A DNA stretch of 64,000 nt. It comes from Peptoniphilus catoniae. GTDB taxonomy: Bacteria > Bacillota > Clostridia > Tissierellales > Peptoniphilaceae. This document shows, in pieces, positions 34,113 through 43,103 of the stretch. Where the stretch lies: assembly GCF_901447155.2 (NCBI RefSeq), contig NZ_LR588416.1:1-64000 (forward strand), given 5' to 3'. Every line of letters begins with the position of its first letter. The stretch's first letter is position 1. The translations under genes were made by a program, and so were the position numbers. A model generated the notes under the pieces. It worked only from the letters and a program-made list of their open reading frames with translations. It was not told the origin of the DNA and ran no database searches.

Positions 34113-35414
34113 TTAGGGTTTAACCTGATTAAACCTATAAATAAAAGGATTGCCTACAGGAAAGTTTATAATTGCTTCCCCGACTCTAAGATTAGCCAAG
34201 TCCCAGTTCTCAACTACATAGGCATCTCGAATTTCTTCAACGATACCTCTGTTTTGTATAGAAGACATAAACACTTCCTTCTTTCTATTTTTTCCATGAA
34301 GGTCCTGAATATAGTTTTTAGAGCTTGCATCATTAACCTTAAAACAAATACTTGTTAAGAAGCCTGATAGCAAAGATTTCGAACGATTTTCCTTATATAT
34401 TTCATAAATCTGTTCTATGTTTTGAATTCCTATTATAAATTTAATACCTAGACTTCTTCCAAAGTTAACCCCGTCATCTATATGACTTAGATTTGGAAGC
34501 AGACTGAACTCGTCAACTATAAAATATGTGTTTCCTTCTGTCTTCTTTCTTGACAGGGCTTCCTTTATTGCAAGATCAAAAAGCAGAGTATAAATAGGCG
34601 ATAAAACCTTACCTACTGCCAAATCATACTCAATAAAGCATCGTCTGCCACCCTTTGCTCTTACCAGGTTTCTTATGGAAAGATCTCCCTCTTTTTTAAA
34701 GTTGCCGAGAAAAACCTCCCTTACTCCCTGTTGCAATTCTGAAATAACTCCCTGAGTCTGACCTGAACGATCATCTGATATATAAGATATCATGTTGGTA
34801 AAGTCCCTATGCTGACCAATCATTCTCCTTATTAAATCAGGACTTGATTCGTCGAGAAAATCCCTTAATAATTTGTTGTTTACTTCTATTTTGTCCCTGC
34901 TTCTATAAAAATGAGTCAAAATAGCTGAAAATATATCTCTTGCAGCCATGGGAAAAAATTGTTGAGATGTATTTTTTATCTTATCTTGAAAAATTGTAGA
35001 TGCAATTTCCAAAATACTCTCCTCGGGACTTGAGGAATCTATTTCATTAAATATATTCCAATAGTTTTGTCCAAGGGGACCTGTGGCAGTTTCATCGTTG
35101 CTTATTACAATATCTCCCTTTCTGTAAAAACTCTCGCGAAATTCTCCCTTAGTATCAAAAATTATAAAAACATCCTTATCGGTAGCTTTTTCGCTAAGCT
35201 GATCTATAAGCTGAAAAAATACATTGGTCTTGCCTGTGCCTATACTTCCCATAATCAACATATGCTTGCTTAAAAGCTCCCTTGTTAAGGGCAGATTCAT
35301 AAGATTTCCTTTGTAATCCCTGCCGTAAAAATAAATCGGATCGGTGCCCTTTTCTATAATTCCGGGATTAAGATCTAAGGAGTTACCTGTAAATACTTCA
35401 GTCTTTTTGAGCAA
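34113..35414 (-). CDS. Stand-alone VirD4/TraG-like (type IV coupling protein family) ATPase
   Basis: The 433-residue P-loop ATPase has Walker A GSIGTGKT at 56-63 with LLSKHMLIMG before it, Walker B FIVDEFS at 297-303, and a sensor-like IGIQNIEQI. This is the layout of VirD4/TraD coupling proteins and of the wider HerA/FtsK motor group. It lacks the N-terminal membrane anchor of true coupling proteins and has no relaxase, mating-pair or integrase genes near it. TTG at 35412-35414 is the start, preceded by AGGGGG. It is the last gene of a four-gene operon with two zinc-ribbon membrane proteins and an acidic repeat protein, which may supply anchor and cargo. Function unknown. Confidence 0.75.
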   Translation of the reverse strand: MLKKTEVFTGNSLDLNPGIIEKGTDPIYFYGRDYKGNLMNLPLTRELLSKHMLIMGSIGTGKTNVFFQLIDQLSEKATDKDVFIIFDTKGEFRESFYRKGDIVISNDETATGPLGQNYWNIFNEIDSSSPEESILEIASTIFQDKIKNTSQQFFPMAARDIFSAILTHFYRSRDKIEVNNKLLRDFLDESSPDLIRRMIGQHRDFTNMISYISDDRSGQTQGVISELQQGVREVFLGNFKKEGDLSIRNLVRAKGGRRCFIEYDLAVGKVLSPIYTLLFDLAIKEALSRKKTEGNTYFIVDEFSLLPNLSHIDDGVNFGRSLGIKFIIGIQNIEQIYEIYKENRSKSLLSGFLTSICFKVNDASSKNYIQDLHGKNRKKEVFMSSIQNRGIVEEIRDAYVVENWDLANLRVGEAIINFPVGNPFIYRFNQVKP

Positions 35415-35434
35415 TGTTTCATCCCCCTAAGCTT

Positions 35435-36439
35435 TTACCTGCTTATCTCATCTGTAGACATATATTCTTCCTCTGATTCCAAGCTTTCCTCATAGGCCTT
35501 TTTTTCTTCTTCTCTTTCCTTCAATTCCTCTTCGTAAGCTTCTCTTTTTTGTTGCCTTGCTTCAAGCTCTTCCTCGTAAGCTTCCCTTTGCTGTTGCCTT
35601 GCCTCAAGCTCTTCCTCGTAAGCTTCCCTTTGCTGCTCCTCTTCTGTTTCCATGTTAAACTTTTCGAGATCAAGGTTTATATCTTCTTCATTTACCTCTT
35701 CAAGGTTGTACTTCTCATTCTCTTCCTGAGTCTTTTCAAAATCCTCACCATAGTCAAGACCGCTACCTATTAAAAACAAGGCTTCCTTAGCAAGTCTTAC
35801 CATGGCTAAACTTTTTAATAGAGATGCTTGAAAAATATTAGGATTTTCAGGAGCATAATCAAAAACAGGTTTAATTGAAGGACCGTTTTTTAAATCAAGA
35901 AGTTTTGAAAAATTTAAGCCTACAGTAAAGTTTCCGATTTTTGCCTTGGGCTTAAAGGCTAAATCAAAATCAAGGTTTTTAAAGTCCATTTTGGCACTTG
36001 TATCAAGTCCTATATTAAAGGTGTTGTCCTTTGTCTTAAAAAATATAGTTTCCACTCCGTGACTTGTTCCGGAGGGAGAAATCTCAGATGTAGTGCTTAG
36101 TCCATCTAAAATTTTGCCCTTGGACTTTAGGCTTAAAGCATCTAAGCCGGGTATTGCTCCCTCTGAAGGATTAAAAAGTTTTTCATAATCGAGCTTCAAA
36201 TTTGAACCATTAATGAAATTAAATTCAGTTGCTCCCAGGGAGGATTTTTTTATACCGACCTCATTATTTATATAAAATTGATTGTTAAGGACATTTAAAA
36301 GCTCATTATAGGATTGACCCTTGTTTTGATTAAGATTATATTTTTCACTAAGTTCCTTAGAAACTGATTCTAAATTAGAGACTTTGGAGTTGCCGATATT
36401 GTACAAGGCTTTAAGGCTATCAGTTAGATATTCTTCCAT
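35435..36439 (-). CDS. Acidic protein with C-terminal 14-residue repeats, unknown
   Basis: The 334-residue protein has no recognised domain. The N-terminal 60 residues are helical. Residues about 110-200 look strand-rich, with alternating polar and hydrophobic residues (NTFNIGLDTSAKMDF, FTVGLNFSKL). The C-terminus is a charged coiled-coil-like tail with tandem repeats of the type QREAYEEELEARQQ (about three copies, residues 267-310). The ATG overlaps the end of the upstream gene by 16 bases, pointing to coupled translation. It sits directly before the VirD4-like ATPase and may be its substrate or adaptor; this is inference from order only. Confidence 0.6.
   Translation of the reverse strand: MEEYLTDSLKALYNIGNSKVSNLESVSKELSEKYNLNQNKGQSYNELLNVLNNQFYINNEVGIKKSSLGATEFNFINGSNLKLDYEKLFNPSEGAIPGLDALSLKSKGKILDGLSTTSEISPSGTSHGVETIFFKTKDNTFNIGLDTSAKMDFKNLDFDLAFKPKAKIGNFTVGLNFSKLLDLKNGPSIKPVFDYAPENPNIFQASLLKSLAMVRLAKEALFLIGSGLDYGEDFEKTQEENEKYNLEEVNEEDINLDLEKFNMETEEEQQREAYEEELEARQQQREAYEEELEARQQKREAYEEELKEREEEKKAYEESLESEEEYMSTDEISR
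35525..35640. repeat. Tandem 42-bp coding repeat
   Basis: A 42-bp unit (for example beginning CTTCCTCGTAAGCTTCC at 35569 and again at 35611) is repeated two to three times with few changes, encoding the 14-residue REAYEEELEARQQQ repeats. Near-identity at the DNA level suggests recent expansion and a variable copy number between strains. Confidence 0.75.
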
Positions 36440-37584
36440 TTATTTATACCGTAATCACCTTGAGTTTGAATATCAGAAATAATTGCTCCCACTTCTCTAA
36501 GAGCAAGGTCTGTCTCAGGTGTGGGAAGAACATAATCGAATCCTGAGTTTTCTGACTTATTATCTACAAAAAGTCCTAAAAATCTTCTTTTTCTTCTTTC
36601 AATGAAAATTACTGATGATTTCGCCCTTGTATCCATGTAGAAGGTTAAATTTGGAATTTGGCTGAAAACCCAAAGGCGAATAATATAGTATACAAAAAAT
36701 ATAATGTCTAAAATAATATAAATAAGGAACATAAATCCATCAGGAGTATCGTAGTATCCGTAATAGCCGTAGTTCGAAAATATAGGTAGATAGGATTCTA
36801 TAACACCCGTCCCTAAGAGTAAGGTGACTCCGGTTAAAATAACAGTGGCGGCAAGTAAAGATAAAAAATTGTTTTTCTTTATAAGGATACTTGCAAGAAT
36901 GCCTATGGCTATGAAAACAAAGCCTGAAAATTTTATTGCAGTGGGGCTATCATAAAACAGCCTTGCATTTATTCCCAATAGTATTGATGAAATAAATGAA
37001 GTTAAAATCAAACCTAAAATAAATTTACCTACATGGGGAATATAATTTTTAGAAGCACTCATACCTGCAATTTCATTTAAATTAAATTCATTTTGCAAAT
37101 TAGTTGTTCCGTTTATATTTCTTCCCTTGGCTGAAAATAAAACTCTCTTATTTGTTACAAGAAGTTTACCTATTGATTTTGAATAAGTAAAGAAACCTAG
37201 AAATACATTTTTAAAAACAGTCAGATCATATTGTCTAACAGGTATTTCTCCTTCACTGCTGGCTATAATTTCAGGTACAATTATTCCGCCTGAATAGTTC
37301 ATTTCATCATTCATCTTCTTGTAGTCGTTTACCTTTTCCTTAAAGGATTCTCCAACTTTTTCTTGAAATTTTCCCTGCCAGTAGTTGAAATCGTCTTTTA
37401 AATTCTTATCTTCAAAGGATTTATTATTGCCCCCTTGATAATTAAAGTTTTGTTGACCTGTATGATTTTGAAAGTTTTGACTTCCTTGTCCTTGGGCATT
37501 GTTATAGGTGTTTTGGTTTTTTGTGCAATCGCAAACTTCTCCTTCTTCTAAAGGTCTGCCGCACTTTGTACAAAATTTTGCCAT
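36424..37584 (-). CDS. Zinc-ribbon membrane protein with PH-like segment
   Basis: The 386-residue protein has an N-terminal zinc ribbon, FCTKCGRPLEEGEVCDC (residues 4-20). A Gln/Asn-rich linker of about 50 residues follows, then a segment LLVTNKRVLFSAKG (about 141-154) typical of GRAM/bacterial PH-like domains. About four or five membrane helices lie between 185 and 310, and a last strand-rich cytoplasmic part (AKSSVIFIERRKRRFLG) follows. The function is unknown. It begins 17 bases after the SH3b zinc-ribbon gene and overlaps the next gene. The layout suggests a membrane scaffold in the same system as the ATPase. Confidence 0.65.
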   Translation of the reverse strand: MAKFCTKCGRPLEEGEVCDCTKNQNTYNNAQGQGSQNFQNHTGQQNFNYQGGNNKSFEDKNLKDDFNYWQGKFQEKVGESFKEKVNDYKKMNDEMNYSGGIIVPEIIASSEGEIPVRQYDLTVFKNVFLGFFTYSKSIGKLLVTNKRVLFSAKGRNINGTTNLQNEFNLNEIAGMSASKNYIPHVGKFILGLILTSFISSILLGINARLFYDSPTAIKFSGFVFIAIGILASILIKKNNFLSLLAATVILTGVTLLLGTGVIESYLPIFSNYGYYGYYDTPDGFMFLIYIILDIIFFVYYIIRLWVFSQIPNLTFYMDTRAKSSVIFIERRKRRFLGLFVDNKSENSGFDYVLPTPETDLALREVGAIISDIQTQGDYGINKWKNI

Positions 37585-37601
37585 AAATTACTCCTCTCTT
37601 T

Positions 37602-38693
37602 TTAATATTCTCCTGTTAAAAGCTTCGCTGAAATCCATCCATAATCCAATTCACACCAGATTCTCTCTCCATCATAATAAAGACTGTATACTAAAACCTC
37701 TTCTCCCTTGTAGACTTTGTCAACAACATTTGAATTAATGTCCGGTGCCTCTCTTACATTTCCTGTACTTGCTTGTACGTTAAAGTAAACCGGATCAGGA
37801 TATTCATAGTAATCATAGTCTTCATAGTCTTCGTAATCATAATAATCTTCATAATCATCATATCCATAATAATTTGAATCGGATTCTTGCTTTTGCCTTT
37901 CAATTTCTTCTTCAAGCTGTACCTTGTCGTTATAGGCTATTTCATTTTGAGCCTTGCTTTTCATTTCCCAAATTTTGGCGCTTTCAGGAAAGACCTCAAG
38001 ATAACTGTTAGCGTCTTCATTTACCCCTTCATAATCTGCTTCTTCAAACTTTCTTTGGAGTCCCGTTACCATTTTATCTTCCAAAGCTTTGATTTCATCT
38101 TGAGCTCTATAATAATCCTCAGAGTAGGAAGGTATAGACTCATATAAATCTACCGCTTCCTTATAATTGCCCTTTCCAACTTCACGGCTTGCATCTGCTA
38201 AGACGTCGGAATAGTCTTCCTCATAATCTAAATCTTCACCGTAATTGTTGTTGTCATTATCAGAGCTTTGTGAACTGTTGTAAGAATTTTCGCCTTTAAA
38301 GTAGTCCTCATTGTCCTTTTTTCTTTTAAGTATTAAGAATATTGAAACTAAAACCACCAGAGTAAGAAGACCCACTATTATTCCAATAATAATTTTTTTC
38401 TTTCTGCCATCATCAGTCTCCCTATAGTCCCAGTCATTCCTATAGTCCTGATTATTATAATTATAATTGCTTCTATAGTTTCCTTCATTTGTATAGCTTT
38501 GATTGTTATTGAAGTTATTATTATAGGTTTGCTCTTGATTATTGCTTTGACTATAGTTTAGATTACTATCAAGAATCTGAGTGTCTTCAAAGTCATCATT
38601 ATCCATAGGCGGAATTCCTTCTAATTCGCTCCCGCAAGATCCGCAGAATTTCGCATCGTCTTCATTGTAAGCACCACAATTTTGACAAAACAC
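37602..38693 (-). CDS. Zinc-ribbon, single-pass membrane protein with C-terminal SH3b domain
   Basis: The 363-residue protein has an N-terminal zinc ribbon (FCQNCGAYNEDDAKFCGSCG, residues 2-21), an Asn/Tyr-rich linker, and one membrane helix at about 100-122 (IIIGIIVGLLTLVVLVSIFL). An external helical stretch with TPR-like character follows (EAVDLYESIPSYSEDYYRA). Next is a run of Tyr/Asp/Glu repeats (DYEDYYDYEDYEDYDYYEYP) and a bacterial SH3 domain (NVREAPDINSNVVDKVYKGE...WCEL), which often binds cell wall. GTG is the start with GGAGGG six bases upstream. It is the first gene of the operon ending with the VirD4-like ATPase and has its own promoter. Confidence 0.7.
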   Translation of the reverse strand: MFCQNCGAYNEDDAKFCGSCGSELEGIPPMDNDDFEDTQILDSNLNYSQSNNQEQTYNNNFNNNQSYTNEGNYRSNYNYNNQDYRNDWDYRETDDGRKKKIIIGIIVGLLTLVVLVSIFLILKRKKDNEDYFKGENSYNSSQSSDNDNNNYGEDLDYEEDYSDVLADASREVGKGNYKEAVDLYESIPSYSEDYYRAQDEIKALEDKMVTGLQRKFEEADYEGVNEDANSYLEVFPESAKIWEMKSKAQNEIAYNDKVQLEEEIERQKQESDSNYYGYDDYEDYYDYEDYEDYDYYEYPDPVYFNVQASTGNVREAPDINSNVVDKVYKGEEVLVYSLYYDGERIWCELDYGWISAKLLTGEY

Positions 38694-38733
38694 CTTTATC
38701 CCTCCTTTGTTAAATAATATTCTCTTACATTCT

Positions 38734-38761
38734 AGTATATAAGCTTAACCTTTTCAATCAA
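38734..38761 (-). promoter_or_regulatory. Predicted promoter of the zinc-ribbon/ATPase operon
   Basis: On the minus strand TTGATT (38756-38761) and TATACT (38734-38739) are 16 bases apart, 41 bases upstream of the GTG start. It is divergent from the riboflavin promoter at 38783. Confidence 0.55.
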
Positions 38762-38782
38762 ATAGCTTTTAAAGTCCTTACC

Positions 38783-38811
38783 TTGACAAAGTTTTTAAAG
38801 TGTCCTATAAT
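38783..38811 (+). promoter_or_regulatory. Riboflavin operon promoter
   Basis: A consensus sigma-A promoter: TTGACA (38783-38788), 17-base spacer, TATAAT (38806-38811). The predicted start lies just before the FMN riboswitch. Confidence 0.88.
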
Positions 38812-38829
38812 TTTTTTAGTTTAATAGAT

Positions 38830-38997
38830 ATCTTCAGGGCGGGGTGCAAGTCCCCACCGGCGGTAAAGCCCGCGAGCGTAAGCTGATTCGGTGAAAATCC
38901 GAAGCCGACAGTACAGTCTGGATGGAAGAAGATTAGGCAAGATTTCTTTGCTTCTTTTAATTGTGCTTTTATGTCCTGAAGATCAGGACTTTTTTTA
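38830..38997 (+). promoter_or_regulatory. FMN riboswitch (RFN element) with terminator
   Basis: The aptamer 38830-38933 is closed by ATCTTC/GAAGAT. It contains the conserved RFN segments GGGGTGCAAGTCCCCACCGG, GCCCGCGAGC, GATTCGGTGAAAATCCGAAG, GCCGACAGTACAGTCTGGAT. It is followed by an intrinsic terminator, GTCCTGA/TCAGGAC (38973-38989) plus eight T. FMN binding is expected to favour termination before ribD. Confidence 0.97.
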
Positions 38998-39023
38998 TTG
39001 TAATTAAACTGAGAAAGGTAAAT

Positions 39024-40109
39024 ATGAAAGACCAAGAATATATGAAACTTGCCCTCGACCTTGCAAAGGGCGGCATGGGTTATGTAAACCCCAACCCTAT
39101 GGTTGGAGCGGTTATAGTAAAAAACGGAAAAATTATTGGACAAGGTTATCACCAAGTCTACGGCAAGGAGCACGCCGAAGTAAATGCAATAAACAGTGCC
39201 ATAGAGGATCCTAAAGGCTCAACTATCTATGTTACTTTGGAGCCTTGCTCCCACTACGGTTCCCAGCCTCCCTGTAGCAAAAAACTAATAGAGGTCGGAA
39301 TTAAAAAAGTAGTAATAGGCTCAAAAGACCCCAATCCTTTAGTTGCGGGAAGAGGTATTAAAGAGCTTAAAGACAATGGCATAGAGGTGGTGGAGGGAGT
39401 TTTAGAAGATGAATGTCTTAAACTTAATGAAATATTCTTTCACTATATAAAAAATAAAAAGCCCTTTGTCGCAATGAAATATGCCATGAGCCTTGACGGA
39501 AAAATCGCCACATCAACCGGTGATTCTAAATGGATAAGCTGTGAAAAATCAAGAGAGGATGTTCATAGGCTAAGGCTTAAATACTCCTCTATTCTTGTTG
39601 GCCTAGGTACAGTGCTTAAAGATGATCCCATGCTTAACTGTAGACTTCATGGCGTCAACAAAAATCCTATAAGAATAATTTGCGACACTAATCTTAGAAC
39701 TCCTTTAGATTCTAAAATTGCTAAAAGTGCAAGGGAAATTAAAACCTTTATTGCAACCTCCGAGAAAAATAAAAATTCCTTTAAGCCTTATATAGATTTA
39801 GGCTTTGAAGGTATATTTTTAAATGAAAGTAAAATAGGCGTAGACTTAAAAGAACTCTTTGCCTATTTAGGAGAAATTAAAATAGATTCAGTCCTTGTTG
39901 AAGGTGGAGGAATAATTAACGACAGTCTTTTAAAATCAGGCTGCCTTAACAAGGTTTATGCTTATATAGCACCTATCTTAATTGGAGGAAAGGATGCCAA
40001 AACTCCCTTGGGAGGAGAAGGCTTTAAGTATCTGAAGGACAGCTTAAAGGTTAAAAATATAAGTATCAAACAAATAGACAGGGACTTTTTAATTGAAGGT
40101 GATCTTTAA
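39024..40109 (+). CDS. ribD: Bifunctional riboflavin deaminase-reductase
   Basis: RibD deaminates diaminohydroxyphosphoribosylaminopyrimidine and reduces the ribose. The 361-residue protein has an N-terminal zinc deaminase domain (HAEVNAINSA; PCSHYGSQPPC) and a C-terminal reductase domain (KYAMSLDGKIA, VEGGGIINDSLL). The ATG at 39024 follows GAAAGG. A longer open frame back to 38961 runs through the riboswitch terminator and is not real. It is first in ribD-ribE-ribBA-ribH under the FMN riboswitch. Its TAA overlaps the ATG of ribE by one base. Confidence 0.96.
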   Translation: MKDQEYMKLALDLAKGGMGYVNPNPMVGAVIVKNGKIIGQGYHQVYGKEHAEVNAINSAIEDPKGSTIYVTLEPCSHYGSQPPCSKKLIEVGIKKVVIGSKDPNPLVAGRGIKELKDNGIEVVEGVLEDECLKLNEIFFHYIKNKKPFVAMKYAMSLDGKIATSTGDSKWISCEKSREDVHRLRLKYSSILVGLGTVLKDDPMLNCRLHGVNKNPIRIICDTNLRTPLDSKIAKSAREIKTFIATSEKNKNSFKPYIDLGFEGIFLNESKIGVDLKELFAYLGEIKIDSVLVEGGGIINDSLLKSGCLNKVYAYIAPILIGGKDAKTPLGGEGFKYLKDSLKVKNISIKQIDRDFLIEGDL

Positions 40110-40756
40110 TGTTTACAGGTATAGTTGAAGAACTTGGAAAGGTTAAAACCATTAAAAATTCAAACTCCTCCTGCAGAATAGAAATATCAGCCGAAAAAAT
40201 TTTATCCGACATACACTTAGGTGACAGTATAGCAGTAAACGGAATATGTTTAACTGTCACGGATTTTACAAAGGGTTCTTTTTCTGCAGATATTATGCAT
40301 GAAAGCTTAAAAAGATCCGCCATATCAAAGGTTAAACAAGGAGACTTGTTAAATCTTGAAAGAGCCATGGCATTAAATGGCAGGTTTGGAGGTCATATAG
40401 TAAGCGGCCACATAGACGGAGTTGGCAAAATTATTGATATTTATAGGGATGATATTGCCATTTGGTTTGAAATAAAAGCAGGTTCCAATATTTTAAAGTA
40501 TGTTGTTGAGAAAGGCTCCATTGCCATTGACGGCATAAGCCTTACAGTAGCAGAGCTTAAGAAAGAAAGCTTTAAGGTTTCATGTATTCCCCACACTATT
40601 AAGTCTACAGTTCTTTACACAAAGACCTTAGGGGATGAGGTTAATTTGGAAAATGACCTTTTAGGTAAGTATGTTGAAAGACTTTTAACCTATAAGGATG
40701 AAAATACAATTGAAAGCAAAATCGATGAAGATTTTCTTAAATTACACGGATTTTAG
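40109..40756 (+). CDS. ribE: Riboflavin synthase alpha chain
   Basis: Riboflavin synthase joins two dimethylribityl-lumazine molecules into riboflavin and the pyrimidine precursor. The 215-residue protein shows the typical start MFTGIVEELG and two lumazine-binding repeats, each with a GxSIAVxGICLTV- or GSIAIDGISLTV-type strand. The SGHIDGVGKI segment lies between them. The start overlaps the ribD stop (TAATG), so translation is coupled. Confidence 0.96.
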   Translation: MFTGIVEELGKVKTIKNSNSSCRIEISAEKILSDIHLGDSIAVNGICLTVTDFTKGSFSADIMHESLKRSAISKVKQGDLLNLERAMALNGRFGGHIVSGHIDGVGKIIDIYRDDIAIWFEIKAGSNILKYVVEKGSIAIDGISLTVAELKKESFKVSCIPHTIKSTVLYTKTLGDEVNLENDLLGKYVERLLTYKDENTIESKIDEDFLKLHGF

Positions 40757-40767
40757 GGAGGATATAA

Positions 40768-41967
40768 ATGTTTAAATTCAGCACTATTAAAGAAGCAGTT
40801 GAAGATTTAAAACAAGGCAAAATGATTTTAGTAACAGATGACGAGGATAGGGAAAACGAGGGAGACCTTATTTGTGCTGCAGAATTTGCCACTACTGAAA
40901 ATGTCAACTTTATGGCAACCTACGGCAAGGGTTTAATATGTATGCCTATGACTAGAGACTATGTAGAGAAGCTTAGATTTCCTCAAATGGTTTCAAACAA
41001 TACAGATAACCACGAAACAGCCTTTACAGTTTCCATAGACCATGTGGATACAACTACAGGCATATCAGCTGCAGAAAGATCCATAACCGCAATGAAGGTT
41101 GTTGATGAAAATTCAAAGCCTGAAGACTTTAGAAGACCGGGTCATATGTTTCCCCTACTTGCCAAGGAACATGGGGTCCTTGAGAGAAACGGACATACTG
41201 AAGCTACAGTAGACCTTATGAAAATAGCGGGACTTAAAACCTGTGGACTTTGCTGCGAGGTAATGAATGATGACGGTCACATGATGAGAACCAAGGACCT
41301 GATAAAACTTGCAGAGGAAAAAAATCTTAAATTTATAACTATTAAAGCCCTTCAAGACTATAGGAAAAAATATGACAAGCTTGTGGAAGAAGTAGCTGTT
41401 ACAAAACTTCCGACAAAATACGGCAACTTTGTAGCTCACGGCTTTGTAAATAAACTTAACAATGAACATCATGTAGCCCTAGTTAAGGGGGATATAGGAG
41501 ATGGAGAGGACCTTCTTGTAAGAGTTCACTCAGAATGTTTAACAGGTGACTGCTTCGGATCCTTAAAGTGCGATTGCGGAGATCAATTTGCAAGGGCCAT
41601 GACTCAAATTGAAGAAGAAGGCAGAGGTGTGCTTCTTTATATGAGACAGGAAGGCAGAGGAATAGGACTTATTAACAAGCTTAAAGCCTACGAGCTTCAA
41701 GATAAGGGTATGGATACCCTTGAAGCAAATATAGCCTTGGGCTTTAAAGGGGACCTTAGAGAATACTATATAGGAGCACAAATTTTAAGAGATTTGGGAG
41801 TTAAAAGTATGAGACTTTTAACCAATAATCCCGACAAGGTTTACCAGCTTGAGGACTACGGCATGAAGATTTTAAAAAGAGTTCCTATTCAAATGCCTTT
41901 AAGAGATGAAGACAGACGTTACTTGAAAACTAAAAAAGAAAAAATGGGTCACATTTTAAATTACTAG
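40768..41967 (+). CDS. ribBA: Bifunctional 3,4-DHBP synthase / GTP cyclohydrolase II
   Basis: RibBA supplies both riboflavin precursors. The N-terminal half (1-200) makes dihydroxybutanone phosphate from ribulose 5-phosphate ([31 protein letters not shown]). The C-terminal half opens GTP ([20 protein letters not shown] with the zinc cysteines, [17 protein letters not shown]). Both sets of motifs look intact at 399 residues, the usual fusion length. An AGGGAGG site lies upstream. Confidence 0.97.
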   Translation: MFKFSTIKEAVEDLKQGKMILVTDDEDRENEGDLICAAEFATTENVNFMATYGKGLICMPMTRDYVEKLRFPQMVSNNTDNHETAFTVSIDHVDTTTGISAAERSITAMKVVDENSKPEDFRRPGHMFPLLAKEHGVLERNGHTEATVDLMKIAGLKTCGLCCEVMNDDGHMMRTKDLIKLAEEKNLKFITIKALQDYRKKYDKLVEEVAVTKLPTKYGNFVAHGFVNKLNNEHHVALVKGDIGDGEDLLVRVHSECLTGDCFGSLKCDCGDQFARAMTQIEEEGRGVLLYMRQEGRGIGLINKLKAYELQDKGMDTLEANIALGFKGDLREYYIGAQILRDLGVKSMRLLTNNPDKVYQLEDYGMKILKRVPIQMPLRDEDRRYLKTKKEKMGHILNY

Positions 41968-41977
41968 GAGGAAGAGT

Positions 41978-42454
41978 ATGAATATAAAAACATTTGAAGG
42001 TAAATTAGTATCAGAAAAAACCAAGGTTGCAATAGTAGTTTCAAGATTTAATGAATTTATTACCTCTAAGCTTTTAAGCGGAGCTATAGACGGACTTACT
42101 CGTCATAATGTGTCAGAAGATGACATAGATATCTTTTGGGTACCGGGAGCTTTTGAAATCCCACTAATAGCATCAAAGCTTGCAAAAAAAGGAAATTATG
42201 ATGCAATTATAGCCCTAGGTGCAGTAATAAGAGGCAGCACTTCTCACTATGATTATGTGTGCAACGAAGTAACTAAAGGCATTGCTCAAGTGTCTTTAAA
42301 AACAGATGTGCCTGTAGCCTTCGGCATCCTTACTACGGAAAATATAGAACAGGCTATTGAAAGAGCAGGTACAAAGGTTGGCAACAAGGGATATGACTGT
42401 GCTCTTAATGTAATAGAAATGGTAAACCTTATTAGAGAAATAGAAAATGACTAA
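41978..42454 (+). CDS. ribH: 6,7-Dimethyl-8-ribityllumazine synthase
   Basis: RibH condenses the ribitylamino-pyrimidine with dihydroxybutanone phosphate. The 158-residue protein shows [18 protein letters not shown] (52-60), [14 protein letters not shown] with the catalytic His, and [11 protein letters not shown]. Family members form pentamers or 60-mers. The last eight bases overlap the following HAD hydrolase gene. Confidence 0.97.
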   Translation: MNIKTFEGKLVSEKTKVAIVVSRFNEFITSKLLSGAIDGLTRHNVSEDDIDIFWVPGAFEIPLIASKLAKKGNYDAIIALGAVIRGSTSHYDYVCNEVTKGIAQVSLKTDVPVAFGILTTENIEQAIERAGTKVGNKGYDCALNVIEMVNLIREIEND

Positions 42455-43103
42455 TATTATCTTTGACTATGACGGTACCCTCCACGAAACAAGCTATATA
42501 TACTATCCGGCCTTCCTGAGTGCCTATAAATATTTAGTTGAGTCCGGCTATAGACAAAATAGAAATTTTGAAGTTAAAGAGGTTACCAAGTGGTTAGGCT
42601 ATAACAAATATGAAATGTGGGAGTCTTTCGGTCCGGATCTGCCTAAAGAGGTTAAGGATCATGCCAGCGACATAATAGGAGAAGAAATGATTCATCTTAT
42701 AAAAAACGGCACAGCAAAACTCTATCCCGGTATTGAAGAAACTTTAACTAAGCTTGTTAAGGATGGATATAGGCTTATATTTCTAAGTAATTGCAAAAAC
42801 ATTTATATGGAAACACATAGAAAGAATTTTAATTTAGACAGGTTTTTTACAGACTACTTTTGTGCCGAGGACTATAACTTTAAACCGAAGTACGAAATTT
42901 TTAAAGACCTTAAAAGCAACTATCAAGGAGAATATATAGTTGTAGGAGACAGGTTTCACGACATAGAAATGGCTAAGAAGCATAATCTTTCATCTATAGG
43001 TGCGGGTTACGGTTACTCCCAAGATGGAGAGCTTAAATCGGCAGATTATATAATTACAAGCCCCGGGGATCTTTATCCTACAATAAAAAAATTAAAGCAA
43101 TAA
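42447..43103 (+). CDS. HAD-superfamily phosphatase in the riboflavin operon
   Basis: The 218-residue HAD hydrolase has motif [10 protein letters not shown], motif [11 protein letters not shown], motif III Lys in NFKPKYEIF, and motif [14 protein letters not shown], so catalysis is expected. An alpha-helical cap lies between motifs I and II. It overlaps ribH by eight bases and is therefore translated with it. The dephosphorylation of 5-amino-6-ribitylamino-uracil 5'-phosphate lies between RibD and RibH and is done by HAD enzymes in other bacteria. This makes it a good candidate for that step. Substrate is not proven; many HAD phosphatases are broad. Confidence 0.8.
   Translation: MTNIIFDYDGTLHETSYIYYPAFLSAYKYLVESGYRQNRNFEVKEVTKWLGYNKYEMWESFGPDLPKEVKDHASDIIGEEMIHLIKNGTAKLYPGIEETLTKLVKDGYRLIFLSNCKNIYMETHRKNFNLDRFFTDYFCAEDYNFKPKYEIFKDLKSNYQGEYIVVGDRFHDIEMAKKHNLSSIGAGYGYSQDGELKSADYIITSPGDLYPTIKKLKQ

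Noticed and set aside
34113-38693. Integrated conjugative element suggested by the TraG/VirD4-like ATPase.
   Set aside because: No relaxase, VirB4/VirB6, integrase, tRNA attachment site or direct repeats are visible on either side. Flanking genes are ordinary chromosomal genes and base composition does not change noticeably.
38961-39023. Extended N-terminus of RibD (frame open from 38961).
   Set aside because: This part overlaps the terminator of the FMN riboswitch. The ribosome binding site and family alignment support the ATG at 39024.
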